NCBI GenBank assembly: GCA_021521415.1
Contig: JAIQDT010010103.1
Span: 1 to 64,000, forward strand
Source of the DNA: Bidens hawaiensis
Lineage: Eukaryota > Streptophyta > Magnoliopsida > Asterales > Asteraceae
Length of the DNA: 64,000 nt
Direction: 5' to 3'
This document shows positions 58,128 to 64,000 of the stretch, in pieces (position 1 is the first letter of the stretch; each line of letters starts with the position of its first letter). The position numbers and the translations under genes were made by a program. The notes below the pieces were generated by a model. That model searched no databases. It saw nothing but the letters and a program-made list of their open reading frames with translations, and was not told where the DNA came from.

Positions 58128-58450
58128 TCTATACTCTCTAATAAAATGCTACAAGTTTTGTCACTTGTCATTCCCATATTAAACCTCATCATTTTAACAA
58201 ATTTAATAGTAAAATAATATTTACCATTCTTAAAATTTATGTTTCAAAATTTATTAATTTAATATTTACTTCATATTTTTTTTAAATATTTGATAATTAT
58301 AATCTTTTATTTTTAAAATGTTTTAAATACTATTGTATAACGACTGTGTATTAATAGTGTTTAATAGGTTTATTGTTTATTGTATATCGATTATTTATTA
58401 AATATTGTATTTTCACGAACTACCCGTATAATAGACGGGTCTCAAACTAG
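58128..58450 (+). mobile_element. Small non-autonomous Helitron, 323 bp
   Basis: It starts TCTATACTCTCTAATAAAAT after A. It ends with the hairpin CCCGTATAATAGACGGG and TCTCAAACTAG, followed by T. Both ends and the A/T host site fit the Helitron rules. Non-coding. Confidence 0.85.
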
Positions 58451-58477
58451 TATATATATATATATATATATATATAT
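58451..58477. repeat. (TA)n microsatellite
   Basis: About 13 TA units lie exactly between the Helitron end and the next inverted-repeat element. Confidence 0.95.
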
Positions 58478-58479
58478 GT

Positions 58480-59774
58480 GGGATGGATCATGCGAGAAGT
58501 GATATTATAGCGAGAAGTGCGAGAAATGAATCTAGACCATTGATTGTGTTTAATCAATGGTCAACAATATAAATGGCATTATCGTAAATAAAGACACATA
58601 TTTTTGACATATTTTTAATTAAAAAGGACATACATGTCTTTTATGGTGTTGGCCTAATTAAACCATGCATTAATAAATTCGTCGGTTATCTTTTCTAGCA
58701 TAATTAATGCTCATAAGATGATTAATACTAGTTTAATACATATACAAGATACATAAAAACATACTCCAACTTGTCTCAAGTGACTACATGACATTAGTTT
58801 TACATACACCACATTAGATATTTTTACACGACATTAGTTATGACAACACAACATTTAAAAGTGTCCATACACTACATTAAATATATCCAAAATACATTAG
58901 TTATGACTACATAACATTTGAAAGTGTCCCTACACTACATTAAATATGTCCAAAATACATTAGTTATGATTACATAACATTTGAAAGTGTGCCTACACTA
59001 CACTACACTACACTACACTACACTACATTAGTTTTGCCCACACAACACTATATATACCTACACTACATTAGTTATTACTATACGACACTTGAAAGAGTGC
59101 CTACACTACATTTGAAAGTGAGCCTACGCTACATTAGTTTTGCCTACACTACATATGATATTTCTACACCACATTAGTTATGACTATACAACACTTAAAA
59201 GTGTGCCTACCCTATATTAGTTTTGCCTACACTACATTTAATATATCTACACAACATTAGTTATGACTACACAACATTTGAAAGTAAGCCTACATTATAT
59301 TAGTTTTTCCAAGACTATATATGATATGTCTACACTACATTAGTTATGACTATACAAAATTTGAAAACTGTGCATACACTAGATTACGTAACTTAATCTA
59401 CATTACATAAGATAAGCCTACACTACATTAGTTGATTAAAATAAAAAAAAAACTTCACATTATATATCAAATAAAAAAATTATTTAGCCATGTGTTAGAA
59501 TAAAATGATTTTAGATCAAATGGATTTTAATTGTTCAAATTTTATATGAAATAAATAATAATAATAATAATAACAACAACTTATCATTTGTCAGCAATTT
59601 AACATTAATTAAACCATTATGAGTATGAGTTACAAAACAAAACATTTTATATTTTACTAAAATACCTTTTTATTTAAATAATAAGAAATTAAAAAAATTA
59701 TCATGTGATTGGTTATAATCTCTTCTCACACTTCTTGCTCTAAGAAACACTTCTGAAATGAACCAAATCCTACA
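58480..59774. mobile_element. Inverted-repeat element carrying a minisatellite
   Basis: The left arm (GGATGGATCATGCGAGAAGT, then GCGAGAAGTGCGAGAA) is mirrored at the right end (inverted: GGATTTGGTTCATTTCAGAA, then AGCAAGAAGTGTGAGAAG). It lies beside (TA)n on the left and abuts the copia LTR on the right. The interior is mostly the minisatellite described separately. An (AAT)n run lies at about 59553-59573. Confidence 0.6.
58780..59440. repeat. Degenerate minisatellite, CTACACTACATTAG family
   Basis: The words CCTACACTACATTAG and TATGACTACACAACATTTGA, then AAGTGT, repeat about a dozen times with a mixed period of about 30-60 bp. A pure (CACTA)n run lies at about 58992-59022. The open frame 58989-59177 is a by-product of the repeat. 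Confidence 0.85.
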
Positions 59775-59775
59775 T

Positions 59776-60159
59776 TGTTGGGCTATATTTTGTGGTTTAT
59801 GCTTGTACTTTGGGCTTAGTTTGGGGTGTATTATGTAAACCGAGATCCATAAGGATCTCGGTGGGCTTTGGGCTTTTGTCGGGCTAGTATGTTGGCTACC
59901 TTATATATAGATCTCTTTGTATAGGTTTTAAAGAGAGGTTCAGTTGGTGGTTTTGCCCGTCTAGTATAATTGGTGTATTAGACGAGTATTGTAAGTATAG
60001 TGCTTAAGCACCCGACGTTAATAATAACGTGTGTTTTGAAGCAGTCATTTGTGTTCTGTGTCTTCTTGCTATTTGTTCTTGAATCATCTTGTGTTGGATT
60101 TCCGCACCAACATCAAGATCAGTTGATATCATATTGAAAGATCCTCCACGGGACTTACA
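59776..60159 (+). repeat. 5' LTR of the copia element
   Basis: It runs from TGTTGGGC to GACTTACA (384 bp), directly before the primer-binding site. A TATA-like TATATATAG lies at about 59902-59910. The 3' LTR is outside the window, so this end pair cannot be checked here. Confidence 0.75.
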
Positions 60160-60161
60160 AT

Positions 60162-60174
60162 TGGTATCAGAGCC
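60162..60174 (+). promoter_or_regulatory. Primer-binding site of the copia element
   Basis: TGGTATCAGAGCC, complementary to the 3' end of plant initiator tRNA-Met, lies two bases after the LTR end. Confidence 0.9.
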
Positions 60175-60757
60175 TTAGACCTATTCAGGCTCGTTATTGT
60201 GATATCAACGGATTCATGATCTAATCGTTTGGTGGTTTTGTTGTTTTCCGACGAGTTATTAATCAAAGAAGAAGAAGAGGGTTTATTCTTGGTTAGAGAT
60301 TTGGTCAATTTGGAAACAAATTTGAATCACATAATTCACGAGATTCAGTTAGTTGCAAATCTTAATCAATAAATCTAGTTCTCAGGTAGATTTAAGTGTT
60401 CTTGGCTACACTTAATAGTTCTCAGCCTTTAAACAAGGGTGTCCGGCTTAAAATCAGTATTCGGCCAAGGAATAGTGTTATCGGTCAAGATTCTTGGTTC
60501 TCGGTCAACACTTGTAGTACTCGGTCAATAACTTTGGTTCTCTGTAAACGCATTCAGTTCTCGGTCAAAGCTTGTTTTCGGTCAAAGCAAACTGTGAACT
60601 TAGTTGGGCCTGATCAATCCGATTTGGGGTTTGTGTATTGGACTTTGGAGTGTTTCTGACTTAAAATTACTTTTGGACTGATTAAACTAAAATGAAATAA
60701 ATAACTAACAGTAATGTGTCATCCAATGCTTCACTCCATCAATAACTGGATTCCATA
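60175..60757 (+). other. Untranslated leader of the copia element
   Basis: It has repeated TTCTCGGTCAA/AGTTCTCGGTCAA words between about 60380 and 60580. The 87-codon frame at 60396 is part of this repeat and resembles no protein. Confidence 0.5.
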
Positions 60758-62207
60758 ATGGGGACCACCACTCGTGTGCCTCGTCTACTGTCTCATGAGG
60801 GGTTCAGCGAGTGGAAATTTCGATTCGAGAAGTATGTTAAGATGAAAGATGCAAAAATCTGGAGAAGCATAGTTAGGGGACCCCAAATCATCACGTATCA
60901 ACGTGAGAACTCAACTGAAGTTATTGTGAAGCCTATTGCTATGCACGATGATGATGATCTTGCTAAAATTGAAGAGGATGAAAAGGCTTTCTCAACCTTA
61001 ACTATGGCACTCTCACCTGAGATTGCTCTGGGTTTTAGAGAACTTCAATCTGCTAAGGAGTTGTGGGAGGCGTTAATTGAGGTGTATGAAGGAAACGAAG
61101 ACATGAAGAGAAGTCGCCAAGACCTGCTGCGACATAAATTCAATATGTTTAATCATGTTTTGGGAGAGTCGTTGGAAACTCAACTTCAAAGGTTCATAGC
61201 TCTTGTGATTGAGATGAGATCTGCAAGCATCTATCTGGCAACTTCTGAAATAAAAGAAGTTAGTGAACTCACTGCCCAAAAGTTGGGATATGAATGTTGT
61301 TGTTATCAAGAAGACAAAATATCTCAACAGAATGTCTATTTCTGAGATGATGGCTACTATTAAGGCATGTGACATGGATGACAAGTAACGTGCAATAAAC
61401 CATGCAAACTCCTATAGTGCAGCTGGATACAACGTTGCTTCCAACAATGCCCTCATCTCACAAGACAGCTTCTCAATGTTTAAGGCCACTCAGCAACTTC
61501 CACCTCAAGGAAACTTCCAAATGTTTACGTCCACTCAGGGCAAATCTTCTTCCATCCCACCTCAACCAGCTCCAGTATTTTTCACTAAATGTGCTCAATC
61601 TCCGGCTGATAATGGTAAGCCTCTGTCATCTGGCGTTGCTCCTGGTCAGAACTCTAGTCAGATTCCCTCTATCCCGAAAGAAACTCAAGAGAACATAGCT
61701 CTAATGGCGGGGTTCATGAACTGCTACAATGCATTTCTAGCTGGTGATCTGGTTCAACCTGTAGTTGCTGCTGAGCTTGATCAAATCCATCCAGATGATG
61801 TTGAAGAAATGGATATCTCTTGGCAAATCGCCATGACAGTGTTTCGGGCCAAGAAATTCACTAAAAGAATGGGAAGGAACAATTGGAATATGCCAAACAA
61901 TCCGAAAGTGAGTTTTAACAAGGACACTCTGAGATGCTACAACTGTCACGAGCCGGGTCACTTTGCTCGTGAATGTACCAACCCAACAAAGGAAGGAAAC
62001 ACGGAGCGGTCGCTGGTTCCAGTGGGAAATGCTAGAGGAGAAGTTGGGGGTAGTTCAGGCAATGGTGAAAGAGGTTTGGTTACTCAACAATTTTCCTGTG
62101 ATGATCAGATGGCTGCTCTCAACATTGGCAATCAGACCGCCAATTATGCTCACGTTGAGGATGCTGAGGAAGAAAATGCTGCTGAGGAGCAAATCAAGGA
62201 ACTTTAA
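60758..62207 (+). pseudogene. Copia gag with CCHC zinc knuckle, frameshifted
   Basis: ATG 60758 opens a copia gag (UBN2-type): SHEGFSEWKFRFEKYVKMKD, ALSPEIALGFRELQSAKELW and LLRHKFNMFNHVLGESLETQ. Near 61260 the sense moves to another frame, continuing as LPKSWDMNVVVIKKTKYLN and ISEMMATIKACDMDDK before a TAA at 61386. After that stop the same frame goes on to 62207. It contains an N/Q/P-rich linker, MAGFMNCYNAFLAG and the zinc knuckle CYNCHEPGHFARECTNP, then an acidic tail. Gag would package the element's RNA; with one frameshift and one stop this copy is inactive unless rescued. Confidence 0.85.
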
Positions 62208-63395
62208 TTCGCATTCATGGCCTTCACTCCTCCCAGCTCATCTGAGGTAAGCTTTCAACCATGTTCTCAAGATTGTGTTGATAAAATTAATTTATATAAA
62301 CTCCACAATGATAACTTGATTAGAGACATGGAAAGAGTGAAATCTGAAAATTTTAAACTTAAGAAAAATGAAAAAGTATTCTTAGATAAAATAGAAGCAA
62401 ATCAAAAGGATTTTTCTAAGCTTAAATCTGAATTCAGCATAAGTGTTGTCACCACCTAGATGCCAAGCAGGAAGTTGCTGACTTAACCGCTAAACTGGAA
62501 GCCTCCAAAATAGAGATTTCGAATTTAAATACTAAATTGAAAGAGCTGAACTTGATTTCAAAAAATTCGAGGGTTCCAGTAAATTAGTTAGTTCAATGAT
62601 TGATAATCAGTTATGGTGGAAGGAAAATGAAGGTGAGGGTATAGGATATAGTCGGGTACCCCCACCTTACAATGACAACTATGTTCGGCTTCCTGTCACC
62701 AAAGAACAGGAAGAAAAAGTACAGGGCATGAAGTACGGTAAACAAGATAAGAATGACAAGTCTGATCCTGTGAATACAAATGTATCCATTTCAGGAATGA
62801 ACGATTCTAACGTGTTTGCTTCATGTGCAGAGAAAGTAATTATTGAGGAATGGACTGATGAGGATGATGACTCTTGTGTTTCGTTTAATAAAGACATTAA
62901 TTCTGATGTTTCCTTAAAACTGCCTGTTTTGAATTCTGTTAGTTCGACTGTTTGTGTGGGCTCTAGCTTTAAGAGCAAAGACAATTGTGTGGTTAATTCT
63001 ATTAAAACTGTGAAATCTGATGATGTGGTTTTTAATAAGAAAAATTAAAATAAAAAATTTGCTAAAAACTACCGACCACCCAAGTTCATTAAAGAGGGAT
63101 GCTCAAATGAACAAAAGGGTGTTGAACCGAACAACATGTCTAATGGTAAACATCAAGCTAAGTGACCTGACCCACACAATAGGTCAAAACAAAAGGTTCA
63201 CCACAATGATTTTTATATAAAACGTCAAACTTGTTATAATTGTGGGATTCCTGGTCATATTGCTAGAAACTGTCCACATTGTCCATATGTTCCTTACTAT
63301 GGATTTTATCAGAGAAATATGCCTCGTGATACCTATCGACGAAATTTCGGGCATCACAAGGCAATCCCTCTGACGGTGATTGGAACAAGAAAAAA
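62208..63395 (+). pseudogene. Copia gag-pol linker with second zinc knuckle, broken
   Basis: The frame 62217-62459 is coiled-coil-like (K/E/N-rich, with NLIRDMERVKSENFKLKKNE). After a frame change, 62596-63048 is an acidic, serine-rich stretch with MIDNQLWWKENEGEGIGYSR. After another change, about 63185-63395 carries RQTCYNCGIPGHIARNCPH, a second CX2CX4HX4C knuckle, then a Y/R/N-rich tail. Two knuckles and a long spacer occur in some copia elements (family knowledge). The reading sense stops at 63396, where a foreign LTR begins, so protease and the rest of pol are separated or lost. Confidence 0.7.
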
Positions 63396-64000
63396 TGTAA
63401 GGCCCCGAACCCCGGGAACCCCACAGTTGGTATTCATTCAAAACACTAGTAAAATAATTAAACTTAAAAACAATTATTTTCATTAAAATAAGCAATTCAG
63501 AGTATAATTCAGCGGAAAACATAAATAATAAAAATAAGTTCCCAAAACCCGGGAATTTTGCCCAAAATCAACATAGTTATCTTTAAATAAAAACTTTCAA
63601 AAATAAATGTTTAATAGTAAAACTTCAATTCCCGTATGTCCTTCACCGTCCAAGTAGCTTCGTGCACGTCCAAGCGATAAGGCATCCTCTTCCTAACCTG
63701 AAACTCACACTAACATGCACACAAAGTCAGCTTGAGCTGAGTGAGTTCAAGTTTTAAGTAAATAAAATCAGTAAATAATAGTTATGATAGTCATACCTAA
63801 AGTTTAAAAAAATAAAAGGGTGCATCCATCAAATCATCATTACCGAAAACTAAACATCCTCATACATACATATACAAAATGTATATGTAAACATCCTTTC
63901 AATTACATCTCTATATATATCACAATATATATATATATATAACATCCATGTATAAAATCAGGGTCGAGCAAACGTACAACCCAAACACGTAACATCAGTG
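63396..64000 (+). mobile_element. LTR-type element inserted in the copia element, runs off the window
   Basis: It starts TGTAAGGCCCCGAACCCC and follows the 25954-26880 solo LTR closely (CACAGTTGGTATTCATTCAA, AACCCGGGAATTTTGCCCAA, GTCCAAGTAGCTTCGTGC written there as separated words). It is preceded by AAAAA. Its end lies outside the window, so it could be a solo LTR or the head of a full element. Confidence 0.8.

Larger units (their letters stand above)
59776..63395 (+). mobile_element. Ty1/copia LTR retrotransposon, 5' part, damaged
   Basis: A 5' LTR, an initiator-tRNA primer-binding site and a gag region with two zinc knuckles are present in order. Gag has a frameshift near 61260 and stops at 61386 and beyond. 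At 63396 another LTR-type element is inserted, and the window ends before any pol domain or 3' LTR. Confidence 0.85.

Noticed and set aside
58989..59177. Frame made of HYTTL/YTT-type repeats
   Set aside because: It is produced by the CTACACTACA minisatellite and not by a conserved protein.

Overview
The window looks like repeat-rich, AT-rich nuclear DNA of a flowering plant, very probably a eudicot. The evidence is spliced R2R3-MYB genes with the standard plant exon sizes and a dense mix of plant transposons: Ty3/gypsy, Ty1/copia, LINE, SINE, hAT, Mutator-like, Helitrons and MITEs. Asteraceae is my guess from the look of the repeats only. I found no rRNA, tRNA gene, CRISPR array or bacterial-type operon.

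Only two host genes can be supported. The first is a complete three-exon R2R3-MYB gene (+, 30578-31520; 250 aa when spliced). The second is a related MYB (-, 55408-56473) with intact exons 2 and 3 but no recognisable exon 1. They lie tail to tail about 24 kb apart, share a C-terminal motif, and are separated by transposons. They look like an old inverted duplicate pulled apart by insertions.

Layout: 1-821 holds anonymous sequence and small repeats. 822-9044 is a Mutator-like inverted-repeat element carrying LTR-like insertions, one nested inside another. 10466-17203 is an Athila-like gypsy element on the minus strand that keeps gag and part of protease but has lost the rest of pol. 17.6-19.3 kb holds MITEs. 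19.65-23.04 kb is a tight cluster of short inverted-repeat elements, each bounded by dinucleotide microsatellites. 24.57-24.88 kb is a tRNA-type SINE with its target duplication. 25522-28975 is a Russian-doll nest: Helitron, then Helitron, then Mutator-like element, then solo LTR. 30.5-31.5 kb is MYB copy 1. 32.6-33.3 kb is a three-unit tandem repeat. 34.8-43.0 kb holds a MULE-type MITE, two hAT elements, a decayed copia pol and a gypsy 5' fragment.

43144-52197 is a 9-kb LTR element with nearly identical LTRs and a perfect target duplication. It carries a frameshifted gag, no pol, and a five-exon gene on the opposite strand with its own TATA box. After it come a LINE relic, Helitron ends, MYB copy 2, a third hAT element, a minisatellite-bearing inverted-repeat element and a damaged copia element, into which another LTR copy inserted at 63396.

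Integration boundaries are mostly supported by target-site duplications read directly from the sequence. Family names rest on protein motifs recognised by eye, without database searches.
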